A stretch of 64,000 bases of DNA from Compostibacter hankyongensis. Its GTDB lineage: Bacteria > Bacteroidota > Bacteroidia > Chitinophagales > Chitinophagaceae. The DNA lies in contig NZ_BAABFN010000007.1 in the NCBI RefSeq assembly GCF_039541075.1, forward strand, positions 1-64,000, given 5' to 3'. Below are positions 24,816 through 35,035 of this stretch, piece by piece. The notes below the pieces were generated by a model, which saw nothing but the letters and a program-made list of their open reading frames with translations, searched no databases and had not been told where the DNA came from. Position numbers and translations under genes: made by a program. How positions within the stretch are numbered: position 1 is the first letter of the stretch; every line of letters begins with the position of its first letter.

Positions 24816-26303
24816 TTATGGTGCGCCGGGCGTAAGATGACCGGGCGGGCGCCGGTTTTTTCCCGGCCGGCCGGTCAGGTCGTCGCCTAAGTCCGCTCTG
24901 GCGGCTTCCACCAGATGTTGCATGTTTTCTATGATCTCCGGATGCTGATCTTTTACGTCGTACCGTTCTCCGGGGTCCCTGCGCAGGTCGTATAAAGCTA
25001 ACCCTGTTGAATCAGGATGCATTTTGCCGGGAAATCCGTCCCTTCCCGGGAGCTCGTCTTCGTACGAGTTGTAAGGATGGGGTAAGACGAGCTTCCAGGG
25101 GCCTTCTCTGACCGCTTCGAGGCTGTTTTTGCGGAAATAAAAAAAGAGATGGTCTCTCGGGGAAGCCCGGCTTTCATCTTTTAACAGCGGCAATATATTT
25201 ATGCCGTCTATTTTATGCGGGGGGAGGGGAGCTCCTGTGATGGCCGCTAACGTAGGAAGAATATCAATGGTGCAGGAGAGCTGGTTACATACGGTACCCG
25301 GTGGAACGATTCCCGGCCACCTGAAGATGGCGGGTTCTCTTTGTCCTCCTTCCCAGGTGGTCGCTTTTCCTTCTCGCAGTCCTCCGGTAGAACCGGCATG
25401 GTTGCCGAATGTTAACCAGGGGCCGTTGTCGCTGGTAAAAATGACCAATGTGTTTTTATCCAGTCCCCCGGCTTTTAGGGTCTTCATGATCTGTCCGACT
25501 GACCAGTCAATTTCCATCATTACATCTCCAAACAATCCCTGCTTGCTTTTGCCTTTGAATTTATCGGAGACAGCAATGGGAACATGTACCATGGATTGCG
25601 CCATATAAAGGAAGAAGGGTTGCGTTTTATGCCGGTTGATGAACTGTACGGCTTTTTCGGTATACCATGTTGTCAGCATGCTCTGGTCTTTGAGCGTTGT
25701 AATATGGCGGATTACCTCATTGCCCTCTATGAGCGGCAAAGGTGGTTTGGTGTGTTTTCTTCCCCAGGCCTGATCTGCCGGTTTAATGGGCTGTCCGTCA
25801 TAATTAACGGGCCACATATCATTGGAATAAGGCAACCCGAAGTAATAGTCAAATCCATGTTGAAGGGGCAGGAACTTTTTGGCATCCCCCAGGTGCCATT
25901 TGCCGATGATCCCGGTTGCATAGCCTATTTTCTTCAACATACCTGCAATGGTCACTTCTTTGCCGCTGATCCCTATCCTGGAATGCGGGCCTAAAGCCCC
26001 GGAGAAACCGATCCGGTTCGGATAGCATCCGGTCAGTATGGCTGCGCGGGAAGCGCTGCAGATGGGTTGTGCGGCATAAAAGTTGGTAAATCTCATGCCT
26101 TCTGCCGCCAACTTATCGATATTGGGAGTTGTGTAGCCGATCCCTCCATATGCATCCAGATCCCCATAACCCATATCGTCCATAAATATCAGTATGATAT
26201 TGGGCTTCTCAGATAAGGTAGCGGACTGGCTTTTTGATACCTTTGGTATCAAAGTGGTCATTAGCAAGAGTATAGCGGCTGCTCCGGTTATTATTGGCTT
26301 CAT
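24816..26303 (-). CDS. Secreted sulfatase, GALNS/arylsulfatase-A-like (locus 2)
   Basis: The 495-residue product has a signal peptide, then NIILIFMDDMGYGDLDAYG, CSASRAAILTGCYP with the formylglycine Cys at 82, GKWHLGDAKKFLPLQHGFDYYFGLPYSNDM, and FTSDNGPWLTFGNHAGSTGGLREGKATTWEGG. The last motifs mark the arylsulfatase A/GALNS branch. The motif has Ala instead of Pro in CxPxR, which is a known variant. The start is 13 bp after the SusD stop, so it is coupled to the locus 2 import pair. Confidence 0.92.
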   Translation of the reverse strand: MKPIITGAAAILLLMTTLIPKVSKSQSATLSEKPNIILIFMDDMGYGDLDAYGGIGYTTPNIDKLAAEGMRFTNFYAAQPICSASRAAILTGCYPNRIGFSGALGPHSRIGISGKEVTIAGMLKKIGYATGIIGKWHLGDAKKFLPLQHGFDYYFGLPYSNDMWPVNYDGQPIKPADQAWGRKHTKPPLPLIEGNEVIRHITTLKDQSMLTTWYTEKAVQFINRHKTQPFFLYMAQSMVHVPIAVSDKFKGKSKQGLFGDVMMEIDWSVGQIMKTLKAGGLDKNTLVIFTSDNGPWLTFGNHAGSTGGLREGKATTWEGGQREPAIFRWPGIVPPGTVCNQLSCTIDILPTLAAITGAPLPPHKIDGINILPLLKDESRASPRDHLFFYFRKNSLEAVREGPWKLVLPHPYNSYEDELPGRDGFPGKMHPDSTGLALYDLRRDPGERYDVKDQHPEIIENMQHLVEAARADLGDDLTGRPGKNRRPPGHLTPGAP

Positions 26304-26316
26304 GGTATATATGGTT

Positions 26317-27804
26317 TTACCATCCCTGGTTCTGGGTCAGTAATTTATTCAGGTCAAGTTCCCGCTGAGGAATCGGGTAAAGCGATTGATAGGCCCTGGC
26401 GTTTTGGGTAATGGTTGTTTTATTGCTTTCTGCTAACTTGGCTTCCAGCGTCCCATGCGCTTTCATGACTTCGAGCAACCGGCCGGTCCGCACCAGGTCA
26501 AACCACCTTTTCCCTTCATTGGCAAATTCAAGCCTTCTTTCCAGATAAATCTTTGTCCTGAATTGGGACTGTGTCAAATCCGCATAGTCGTGTTCCGTAT
26601 CATGAAATGCTCTTTCACGGACGCGGTTCAATATTTTGACGGCATCGGCGGTATTGCCGGTTTCGTTCAATGATTCGGCATACATCAGCAAGGCGTCGGC
26701 ATACCGGATGACCTGCATGTTGATGTCGCAATTACCGGTCTTTGTCAGTCCTTCTTCCCAATACTTTCCAAAAAGAGGAATAGATGACTTATATATCTGC
26801 CCGTTGGCAGGGCTGAGATATTCTATCTTAAAGGTGACATCTTTTCGGGTATCTCCGTCGATATATCTTGTATATAAATCCATCGTTGGTATATCGGCCT
26901 CGTTGGTGTTTGGGATTCCGGGAATGCCGCCGCCGGGCACAGAATATTTAGGGCCCTCCAGGGTCATCAGTCCGATTGCATGCCCCGGCGGGGGGAGGTG
27001 CTGGACGGAAAATACGGATTCCTTCCCGTTTTCTGTAGGAATTTTCCAATTATCGGCAAAATCATTATTCAATCCATAACCGTATTCTTCTTCGTGCTTT
27101 ACCACTTCAGCCAGCTTGTCGGCCGCCTGCTGGAAATCGTGTCTGGTCAGGTAAACTTCTCCCAGCAGAATTTTAGCCGCTCCGGATGTAGCACGACCCA
27201 GATTCTTGCTGTCATAATTTACGGGGAGATTATCTTCTGCGAATTGAAGATCTTTTATGATCTGATCATAAACCGAGTCCGTAGAAGTTCTTGGGATGAT
27301 AGCATCCTTCAAAGTTTTCAGATCCAGGATGAGGGGAACATCGCCAAAAAACCTTACCAGGTTAAAATAGTAAAGTGCCCTGAGAAACGACGCTTCGCCG
27401 ATAAGTCTCGCTTTGAGCGTCGTATCAAATGACATTTTATTAATATTGTTAATAGCGCTGTTTGCCCTTCCGATCCCTGAATAATTGCTGCCCCACATGC
27501 TCTGGATAAAGGTGTTCTCAGTGGTGTATTTCAGGAATTCCAGGTCCTGAAGATACTGATTGGGCATGCCGAGGCCATTCTTTTCATCATCGGCAGGCAG
27601 GTCATTCAACAGGATCATATTACGGTCATAGATGCTGTACAGCTGATTGTAGACTGCATCTACCGCCGCCTGTGCATCAGACGGACTGCTGTAAAAGTTG
27701 CCTTCAACAAAACGGTCTGTAGGGGACTCTTTTAGAAAGCCGGATTTTTCACAACCGGCAAGCGCCACGCTCAGCAATATAAAAAAGTACAATATCCTTT
27801 TCAT
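26317..27804 (-). CDS. SusD/RagB-family glycan-binding lipoprotein (locus 2)
   Basis: The 495-residue product has a lipobox (LAGC, Cys 18), the opening LKESPTDRFVEGNFYSSPSDAQAAVDAVYNQ, TPR-like helices (RALYYFNLVRFFGDVPLIL), and the C-terminal ADALLMYAESLNETGNTADAVKILNRVRERAF, with RRLEFANEGKRWFDLVRTGR. It ends with YPIPQRELDLN and NQGW. This is the standard SusD layout and length. It follows susC by 104 bp. The downstream sulfatases suggest that its ligand is a sulfated oligosaccharide. Confidence 0.96.
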   Translation of the reverse strand: MKRILYFFILLSVALAGCEKSGFLKESPTDRFVEGNFYSSPSDAQAAVDAVYNQLYSIYDRNMILLNDLPADDEKNGLGMPNQYLQDLEFLKYTTENTFIQSMWGSNYSGIGRANSAINNINKMSFDTTLKARLIGEASFLRALYYFNLVRFFGDVPLILDLKTLKDAIIPRTSTDSVYDQIIKDLQFAEDNLPVNYDSKNLGRATSGAAKILLGEVYLTRHDFQQAADKLAEVVKHEEEYGYGLNNDFADNWKIPTENGKESVFSVQHLPPPGHAIGLMTLEGPKYSVPGGGIPGIPNTNEADIPTMDLYTRYIDGDTRKDVTFKIEYLSPANGQIYKSSIPLFGKYWEEGLTKTGNCDINMQVIRYADALLMYAESLNETGNTADAVKILNRVRERAFHDTEHDYADLTQSQFRTKIYLERRLEFANEGKRWFDLVRTGRLLEVMKAHGTLEAKLAESNKTTITQNARAYQSLYPIPQRELDLNKLLTQNQGW

Positions 27805-27908
27805 CTGTTAATAGTTTAATTTTTAATGGTCAGATGGAACCTCGCCTGTTTACATTTCTCTGTAAAAGAATCTCTATCATGCTCGGTTTCATGATAATAG
27901 CCCTCTGA

Positions 27909-30900
27909 TTAATTGAGATTAACACTTATTCCAAATAGAAAGCTTCTCGCCTGTGGGTATCCTCCGAAATCTTCACCTGTTTCGAGATTGGATGCCCCTC
28001 TGTAGCTTACTTCCGGATCATAGCCCTTATAATGTGTTATGGCAAGAAGGTTCTGTCCTGTTATATATACTTTCAGGCCGTATAGCCATTTGACGCTTAG
28101 CTTTGGAAAAAGATAGGAGAGGGTTACCGTCTTTAGTTTGATAAAAGATCCGTCTTCAATAAACTGGTTGCTGAATATTGCAGACCGGTTGGTTGTGGCC
28201 TTTCCATATACGTTGCTGTGATTTTCCGGTGTCCATCTGTTGACGAGGTCTGCATATACGTTTTGTCCGCCTGAAGGAAGCCCAAGCTGGAATGCATTAT
28301 AATTTAAAATGTCATTTCCATAGGAATAATTTATAAAGATGCTCAGCTCGACTCCTTTATAACTGAATGTGTTGGCCAGGCCGCCATAGAAATCGGGGTT
28401 GGGGTCCCCGATGACCGTTCGGTCGTAAGTGGCGTCGACTTTTCCATCCGGGTTACCGTCTGGTCCGCTCAGGTCTTTATAGCGTTTCCCCCCGAGATAG
28501 TTGGTTGGTCCATCCGGTCCGTTATCCAATTCCGTATTATCCTGGAAGATGCCGTCAAATACATATCCATAAAACAAGCCTATCGGCTTCCCTACAATTA
28601 ACCTGTGCACTTGTCCCGTTTTTAAATGGCCGTCTCCGCCACCCACATCTTTATATTGCTCGCCGCCCAGTTCCAGGACCTTGTTCTTGTTAAAGGAGAT
28701 GTTAAAGTCCGTAGTCCATTTAAAGGCCCTGTTTAAATTATTGGTTTGCAGCCCGATTTCAAATCCCTGGTTTTGAATGCTGCCGATGTTTTGTAACGAG
28801 GTCCCGAAGCCGGAGACAAGGGGAACCGCCACGCTATAGATCAGGTTCGTTGTTTTTTTATAGTAGTAGTCGGCGGTAAGACTGATATTATTGTTGAGCA
28901 CTCCCAGGTCTAACCCGGCATCATATTGTGCGGTGCGTTCCCATTTGAGATCAGGATTTGGGATTTTGTTGGGATTGAACCCAGTAACCATGTCTGTGCC
29001 GAAGCTGTAGGTCACCGCTCCTAATGTGGCCAGCGAATTATATAAGCCTATCTCCTGATTGCCGGTTATGCCATAGCCGGTTCGGACTTTAAGGTTTGAA
29101 AACAGGTTGAGGTTTTTGATGAATTCTTCTTCGCTTGCCTTCCACGCAATGGCTCCGGAGGGGAAGAAGGCAAACTTATTGTTGGTGCCAAAACGGGATG
29201 ACCCGTCATAACGGCCGCTGAGCGTAAATAAATACTTGTCTTTAAAAGCATAGTTTATACGGCCCAAGAAGGACATGATACTCCATTCGGTGGTGCTTGA
29301 TCCCGGCTGATTATAAACCGATCCGCTTCCCAGGTTATTATAGCCGAGCACATCGTTAACAAACCCCTGGGAGGAGCCGGATAAATCTTCTCCTTTGTTC
29401 TTTTGAAAGGTGATGCCCCCGAGGAGGTTGATGCTATGGTTTTGATTGAAGGTTTTTGAATAGGTCAGGGTATTTTCATTCAACCAGTTGGTATAGGTGG
29501 CATCTGCGATAGTGGCAGATGCAACGCCTCCGCTTTGGTAAATATTGGAAGGGGTATACTGGCTGGCTTTGTTCATAAAGTAATCGATCCCGAAAAGAAC
29601 CTTTGCCGTCAGCCCTTCTGTGATATCATATTGTCCTGAGATGTCTCCCAGGAGCCGGGTAGTATTGTTCTTTCTCTTCATTTCCAGGGCCGTTGCCACA
29701 GGGTTGGGTACCAGGATGCCCGGTTTGTTAACGAGAGTATAGCTTTTGGTTTCATCATTTTCATAAATTCCTAACAGAGGGTTGAAATTTAATGCTCCCG
29801 TTACCACTCCGTCAGTGCCGCCTGCATCGGTAGGAACATTATCTGATAATATACGGCTCAGGGAGAGGTGGGATATGATCTTGAACTTGTCGTTCATCTG
29901 CCGGTCCAGGTTGATCCTTCCGGAATATCGTTTCATTCCCGAGCCCAGTACAATGCCTTTCTGGTCGATATAGTTTAAAGATGCCGCATAACTTGTTTTT
30001 TTATCGCCTCCCATGAAGGAGAGCTCATAGTTCTGTATCGGAGCGGAGCGAAATATCTCGTCCTGCCAGTCGGTTCCTTTTCCATGATTGGGAATGTTAT
30101 CCATAAACTCCTGGGAATACGGAGGCGTTAAGCCGTCGTTTGTGTAGGCCTCATTTACCAGCTTGGCATAATCGGCGCCATTCATAAGGTCAATCTTTTT
30201 CACTATGGATTGGGTCCCGAAATAGGCATCAAACGAGATGATATCCCTTCCTTTTTCCCCGGATTTAGTAGTGATGAGCACGACGCCGTTGGCCGCTCTC
30301 GACCCATAGATAGCGGTCGCAGATGCATCTTTAAGAATTTCAATGCTCTCAATGTCGCTTGGATTGATGGTCGCGAGCGGGCTGAGCTGCGTTTTTCCGC
30401 CGGTCCGCCCATATCCCCCTCCGCTGTAAACCGGAACGCCGTCAATGACGTAGAGCGGCTCGTTTCCTCCCTGTAAGGAGCTGGTTCCCCTGATCCTTAT
30501 GGAAGCAATGGCGCCGGGCATGCCGGAGGTTTGGATTACCTGAACCCCGGAAGCCCGCCCCACCAGTCCCTGATCAACGGACGTGATGGGTGTACCTTGT
30601 ATTTCGGAAGGTTTGATGGATGAGATCGATCCGGTTAAATCAGCACGTTTCTGCGTACCATAGCCGATGACGACAATCTGATTTAGTCCGGTAAGGGCAG
30701 CGGAGAGTCTGATAATGAGATCTTGGGAACCATTAACCCGTATGCTTTTTTTATTGTAGCCGAGATAGGAAATCCCGAGTATTGCACCATTGGGAACGGA
30801 CAGACTGAATCGACCCCGGCCATCTGTCATGGTGCCTATTGTACTCTCTTTCATTTTCACGGTAACTCCTGACAATGGATTTCCGGTAAGGGAGTCTTTT

Positions 30901-31316
30901 ACGATGCCTTTTATTTGTATTGTGGTATCGGTATTGATCTGTATTTTTGACGCTGTCTTTTTTTTGACAACAATGATATTCCCGTTAATGCTATAGCTGA
31001 GCGGCTGTTTCAAAAAACACTTGTCCAATATCTCCTTCAGCGCGGTGTTTTTTTCATGTAAGGTAACAGGCACAGCATCTTGCAATACTTCACTGGTATA
31101 GATGAAATTATATCCCGTCCGTTCCCTGATCGCTTTAAATACCTTTTTCAGTGGCGTATTTTTCAGGGAGATACTTATCTTCTGGGCATAGGTGCTGGCA
31201 TTGGCTTGCAGGCAGGCGGCTAATATCAAAACGCTGGCTAACTGCATACACCGTGTGATTTTTGAAATGAAGAGGGGTAAGACCTTCTCTTTTTTGAAAA
31301 GGAATTTTAAATGCAT
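27909..31316 (-). CDS. SusC/RagA TonB-dependent transporter with STN domain (locus 2)
   Basis: The 1135-residue product has a signal region ending near ASTYAQ, an STN domain (LKKVFKAIRERTGYNFIYTSEV), a carboxypeptidase-regulatory-like domain (IKGIVKDSLTGNPLSGVTVKMK), the plug (IVVIGYGTQKRADLTGSISS, VRGTSSLQGGNEPLYVIDG-like, ILKDASATAIYGSRAANGVV) and a barrel ending in FGISVNLN. The start MHLKFLFKK mirrors MHFSALSK of the locus 1 transporter, and the leaders are similar too. A FecR gene precedes it, so it should both import and signal. Confidence 0.96.
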   Translation of the reverse strand: MHLKFLFKKEKVLPLFISKITRCMQLASVLILAACLQANASTYAQKISISLKNTPLKKVFKAIRERTGYNFIYTSEVLQDAVPVTLHEKNTALKEILDKCFLKQPLSYSINGNIIVVKKKTASKIQINTDTTIQIKGIVKDSLTGNPLSGVTVKMKESTIGTMTDGRGRFSLSVPNGAILGISYLGYNKKSIRVNGSQDLIIRLSAALTGLNQIVVIGYGTQKRADLTGSISSIKPSEIQGTPITSVDQGLVGRASGVQVIQTSGMPGAIASIRIRGTSSLQGGNEPLYVIDGVPVYSGGGYGRTGGKTQLSPLATINPSDIESIEILKDASATAIYGSRAANGVVLITTKSGEKGRDIISFDAYFGTQSIVKKIDLMNGADYAKLVNEAYTNDGLTPPYSQEFMDNIPNHGKGTDWQDEIFRSAPIQNYELSFMGGDKKTSYAASLNYIDQKGIVLGSGMKRYSGRINLDRQMNDKFKIISHLSLSRILSDNVPTDAGGTDGVVTGALNFNPLLGIYENDETKSYTLVNKPGILVPNPVATALEMKRKNNTTRLLGDISGQYDITEGLTAKVLFGIDYFMNKASQYTPSNIYQSGGVASATIADATYTNWLNENTLTYSKTFNQNHSINLLGGITFQKNKGEDLSGSSQGFVNDVLGYNNLGSGSVYNQPGSSTTEWSIMSFLGRINYAFKDKYLFTLSGRYDGSSRFGTNNKFAFFPSGAIAWKASEEEFIKNLNLFSNLKVRTGYGITGNQEIGLYNSLATLGAVTYSFGTDMVTGFNPNKIPNPDLKWERTAQYDAGLDLGVLNNNISLTADYYYKKTTNLIYSVAVPLVSGFGTSLQNIGSIQNQGFEIGLQTNNLNRAFKWTTDFNISFNKNKVLELGGEQYKDVGGGDGHLKTGQVHRLIVGKPIGLFYGYVFDGIFQDNTELDNGPDGPTNYLGGKRYKDLSGPDGNPDGKVDATYDRTVIGDPNPDFYGGLANTFSYKGVELSIFINYSYGNDILNYNAFQLGLPSGGQNVYADLVNRWTPENHSNVYGKATTNRSAIFSNQFIEDGSFIKLKTVTLSYLFPKLSVKWLYGLKVYITGQNLLAITHYKGYDPEVSYRGASNLETGEDFGGYPQARSFLFGISVNLN

Positions 31317-31383
31317 AACTTTAAGCTTTGGTTAAATGATAAGTGATCCGTCGTCTGGATGATTTTATTATTCAGCCATTTAT

Positions 31384-31416
31384 AGCCGGTGGTGTGACAG
31401 CACCCCCGGCTTTTTT
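31384..31416 (+). terminator. GC hairpin with plus-strand T-tract in the FecR-SusC gap (locus 2)
   Basis: AGCCGGTGGTG (31384-31394) pairs with CACCCCCGGCT (31401-31411) with one mismatch, followed by a T-run to 31416. Its position and orientation match the hairpin at 11353-11383: opposite in sense to the genes and in the FecR-SusC gap. It may end an antisense RNA from the susC start. Confidence 0.45.
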
Positions 31417-31445
31417 GATGGGATTACGTCATCATGCAGTGTATT

Positions 31446-32642
31446 TTAGGGTGAAACGATTATTTTATGACGCTCTATTTTAAAGTGAATCCCGCCCGTC
31501 TCTTCCAACACCTGGAAAACCTTTGAGACATTGACATTCCTGGGCAATGTGCCAGAGAAATGATGCGCGATATTGCCTTCTATTTCCACATCTACATCAT
31601 ACCATCGCGACAACTGCCGCATCACAGAACGGATATCTTCATGGTCGAACCAGAAGAGATCGTTTTTCCAGGCGGTTATCCTGTCAATATCCACGGCAGG
31701 GATGAGGTTTATTTCCCCCTTTTTGTTTACCCGCGCCTGCTGTCCCGGTTTCAGAAGCACCTCCGCATCCCCTTTGCATATCTTTACAGCGCCCTCCAGC
31801 AAGGTGGTTTGTATGGACCTTTCGTCATTGTAAGCCATCACATTAAAATGGGTGCCCAGTACCTGCACCTTTGTGCCTTCTGCTGTTACTTCAAATGGCT
31901 TCGAGGCATCTTCTGCGATCTCGAAGTAGACTTCTCCGGTGATATCGACGCTTCGTTTTCCGCCGAAGAAGGTTGCAGGGAACCGGATGGAGGAGGCGGC
32001 ATTCAGCCATACCTTGCTGCCGTCCGGCAGGATGATCCGGTATTTCCCTCCCCGGGGCGTGGTCAGCGTATTATAAGCGACCTTCCCGGTGACATTGTCC
32101 TTGCTGTTACAGGCAAGCTGCCCGTTACTCAGTTTCAGTATACTGGTGCCGCCCTGTCGGGCCACCGTCCCGTTGTCCATGCTGTCCAGCGCGATATGCG
32201 TACCGTTGGCCAGCGTTAAAACGGCTTTGTTCCCTCCGGGCCGGATATCCTGGCGGCCGGCGGTGGCGGAGGAGCGGGTTACGACCGTTTTTCCCGGGTG
32301 GCGGCTCAGGAGAAAGTATAGTCCAGTGCCAAGCAGAAGGGGGAGGACCACTGCAGCAATTGTACGCCATCGCCTTCTTTGCAGCTTCCTGCGTTTTACC
32401 ATAACAGGCCGGTCCCGCGCATCAGAAATCAGCTGATTCATCTTTTCTTCCCATACCGGCTTCGGAGGACCGCTGTGCCCATGTCCGGATTTTTCCCATA
32501 GAGACTGCAGTTCCGCAACCACAACATCCCGGTTTTTGTCTGATTCCAGCAAGTTCCAGAACGCATCATATTCTCCGGCATCTATCTTATTTTCCAGGTA
32601 AAGCCTGAAAAGCTCCTGTAGCCGCTTATTTTCGTCCGTCAT
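31446..32642 (-). CDS. FecR-type anti-sigma factor (locus 2)
   Basis: The 398-residue product has a helical cytoplasmic N-terminus (LQELFRLYLENKIDAGEYDAFW), one membrane segment near residue 105 (WRTIAAVVLPLLLGTGLYFLL), a FecR domain (YNTLTTPRGGKYRIILPDGS, VWLNAASSIRFPATFFG, GEVYFEIAED) and DUF4974 (NVSKVFQVLEETGGIHFKI). It pairs with the ECF sigma factor at 35036-35620 and the STN-bearing SusC. An esterase gene separates it from the sigma gene, which is unusual. The gap to the esterase is 128 bp, so it may have its own promoter. Confidence 0.95.
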   Translation of the reverse strand: MTDENKRLQELFRLYLENKIDAGEYDAFWNLLESDKNRDVVVAELQSLWEKSGHGHSGPPKPVWEEKMNQLISDARDRPVMVKRRKLQRRRWRTIAAVVLPLLLGTGLYFLLSRHPGKTVVTRSSATAGRQDIRPGGNKAVLTLANGTHIALDSMDNGTVARQGGTSILKLSNGQLACNSKDNVTGKVAYNTLTTPRGGKYRIILPDGSKVWLNAASSIRFPATFFGGKRSVDITGEVYFEIAEDASKPFEVTAEGTKVQVLGTHFNVMAYNDERSIQTTLLEGAVKICKGDAEVLLKPGQQARVNKKGEINLIPAVDIDRITAWKNDLFWFDHEDIRSVMRQLSRWYDVDVEIEGNIAHHFSGTLPRNVNVSKVFQVLEETGGIHFKIERHKIIVSP

Positions 32643-32770
32643 AAAGGTGGTTCAAAAGGTCCCGAACCGGACCCTTCCGTTAGAAAGACGAAAATGGAGG
32701 ACGCTCCTACTAATGCAGGAAAAAAAATTTTTTACCGGCATTCGATAGATTCTTCCGTGAGGAGGAGACC

Positions 32771-34981
32771 CTAACGTCTCTGCTGCATCCAGGCTGCCAT
32801 GCTTTGCTGAAAGGCATCCGGGAAATGGTTGTAGTCAGCCGGCACTTCCAGCCGGAGATGGCCGGCAGCGCCTTCTTTATCATACAGCGCAGATACCGCG
32901 GTCATGATCCGGCGGACGCTTCCGGCAGGATGGTCCCGGTCTCGCTCCGGCGCGATCACCAGCAGCGGACGTGGAGCGATGCAGGCAAGAATATCCTGGA
33001 AGTCCAGCGGGATGCGGTCTTCCTGTCCCACAAAAAAGCCGAGGCGTGGCAGCAGACCGTGCAGGTGCGAAAAATGCCGGATGCCTTCGGTACCCGTATT
33101 ATCATTTCTGAGCGAGCCGAAGGCGGCGGCGACGGCCGTTCCCTTCACACGCGTATCCAGCGCGGCGGTGAGCAGGGCCACGGTTCCTCCGAGGGAGTAG
33201 CCGGCCAGGAAGAGATTGGCAGTATCGATAAAGGGCATACGGGTGTAAACATCGCTGATGATATTGCGGGTGTCGGCCACCATCTTACCCATCAGCGACC
33301 AGCGGGGATAGCGGTCATAGAAATGCCGGGCTTCCTCAATGCGGGTGCCGAATCCCGGCAGGTCGAAAGCCAGTACGGCAAAGCCCCGGCTGGTCAGATC
33401 GCGGATAAACGTTGCGCTTCTTCTGTGGTAGCCGGTAGCATACGCGTATTCGTGGAGGAAGATGACCAGGGGAAGCTTCCGGGAAACCACGTTGTTCGTC
33501 ACGGCGCTTTCCGGGAAATAGATCGTGCCCCACAGGTCTTCCCCCAGAGGAGTGTATGGGCCGAAGGTCATTTTCCGGATGCCGGCGGGAAGGGCGGTCC
33601 CTTCAATGACCTCTTCGAGATAGTCGTCGGGATAGGTGCGGTTTCCGGTCAGCTTGGGGGAGAAGACACGGCCCCCGTTGACGCCCGGGGGTTCAAATCC
33701 CATCAACCACCCTATCTTTTTCCGGATGCTGTCCTGCCGCGCCGGTAAGGAGGTCGCTTCCGGAAAAAGGATGCCGGGTTGCCGGCCGGCTGACCGGTAC
33801 CGGGCGGGATCGATATTTTCTCCGCTCAGCTGTTTCCAGCGCTCAAACGAATAGCCGGTATACAGCTGATTGGCCGGCGGTATTGCAGAACGGCCAAAGA
33901 CGTAATCGAAGAAATCGATATAATTTTCCACATCCCTGGCCGCATGCTGATGACGTCCCTGTCGCAGCAGGATGGCCACCGTGCTGTCCGAATGAAGGAA
34001 ATGATATACTTCTTTTACCGAGCGGTACGACTGCTCTACTCCCCAGGGATTACCCTGCCCTTCGGTGACGGCGGAGACCAGCATGAGACCCCTCGGAGCG
34101 ATAAGGGACATGAGCGAGTTCTGATCCACCGGCAGTTTATCTTCCCTTCCGGAAAACCAATGCAGGCGGGGGCAGAACCAATGGGGAAAATTGTGCGTGA
34201 TCTCCTGCAGGGATTCCGAATCAAAACGTTCATCGGAGAACCGGAAGGTGCTCTCGCCCCCCGTGCCGCCGCTGCTGCTGACTACCGCCGTTATCCGGTT
34301 GTCGAATGCCGCGGCCATCAGGGATTGTTTTCCGTTGCGCGAATGGCCTGTCAGCGCGATGCGGAGGGTATCCGCTTCCGGAAGGGTATAGAGATAATCG
34401 ACGACCCGGGAGGCTCCCCAGGCCCGCTTCATCAGGGTGGCAAAGTCATAGCCGGGAAAAACCTGGTCATAGTTGCGCGTATCGTCTTTGGCGTCTGCGC
34501 CGGCGTAAACACATCCGATATACCCCCTCCGTACGGCGATCTTCGCCCATCCGCGGTGATTCCACTGGGTCATGAATACCGGCAGTGGCTTTGCGGAAGG
34601 AGGGATCATCAGCTCGACCGTCATCTTTGCCCGGTCTTCCGGACCGAAGCGCAGCTCCACCGTGCGCAGCCGCACGCCGTTTTCGACGGTATCTTTTAAT
34701 ATACTGGCGTGGAAAGATTTCGGGGGCGGAGGAACGGATCCGGATATCCAATGTTGATATTCTTTTTTTATCCATTGGCGTTTTTTATTCCACTGCATCG
34801 TGCCGGTCACCGGAATATTGCGGCCCCCTTCATCCAGCACCAGCGGGTCGGGGAGAAACGGGATGGACGGAAGCCGCTGAATACCGGCGGAATCCGGACG
34901 GGCGTTTTGCGCACAGGCATTCCGGAAGCCTGTGCCGAAGGCCAGAGGAGCCAGGATGAACAGGAGGATGTATTTTTTCAT
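32771..34981 (-). CDS. Secreted double-domain alpha/beta hydrolase (probable glycan esterase)
   Basis: The 736-residue product has a signal peptide (to about NACAQ) and two alpha/beta-hydrolase domains. The first has GHSRNGK with Ser 214, as in CE15-like glucuronoyl esterases (G-x-S-R-N-G), plus MTQWNHRGWAKIAVRRGY. The second has HEYAYATGYHRRS, DLPGFG, GYSLGG with Ser 596, an Asp in PERDRDHP and a His in DYNHFP. Both nucleophile elbows look intact. It could cleave ester links on uronates or remove acetyl groups. It sits between the sigma and anti-sigma genes of locus 2. The fold is sure; the substrate is inferred. Confidence 0.85.
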   Translation of the reverse strand: MKKYILLFILAPLAFGTGFRNACAQNARPDSAGIQRLPSIPFLPDPLVLDEGGRNIPVTGTMQWNKKRQWIKKEYQHWISGSVPPPPKSFHASILKDTVENGVRLRTVELRFGPEDRAKMTVELMIPPSAKPLPVFMTQWNHRGWAKIAVRRGYIGCVYAGADAKDDTRNYDQVFPGYDFATLMKRAWGASRVVDYLYTLPEADTLRIALTGHSRNGKQSLMAAAFDNRITAVVSSSGGTGGESTFRFSDERFDSESLQEITHNFPHWFCPRLHWFSGREDKLPVDQNSLMSLIAPRGLMLVSAVTEGQGNPWGVEQSYRSVKEVYHFLHSDSTVAILLRQGRHQHAARDVENYIDFFDYVFGRSAIPPANQLYTGYSFERWKQLSGENIDPARYRSAGRQPGILFPEATSLPARQDSIRKKIGWLMGFEPPGVNGGRVFSPKLTGNRTYPDDYLEEVIEGTALPAGIRKMTFGPYTPLGEDLWGTIYFPESAVTNNVVSRKLPLVIFLHEYAYATGYHRRSATFIRDLTSRGFAVLAFDLPGFGTRIEEARHFYDRYPRWSLMGKMVADTRNIISDVYTRMPFIDTANLFLAGYSLGGTVALLTAALDTRVKGTAVAAAFGSLRNDNTGTEGIRHFSHLHGLLPRLGFFVGQEDRIPLDFQDILACIAPRPLLVIAPERDRDHPAGSVRRIMTAVSALYDKEGAAGHLRLEVPADYNHFPDAFQQSMAAWMQQRR

Positions 34982-35035
34982 TCTTTAATGTAAGACGTAT
35001 TTTCTGTTTTAAAAAATGATGGAATCACCCGGAGG

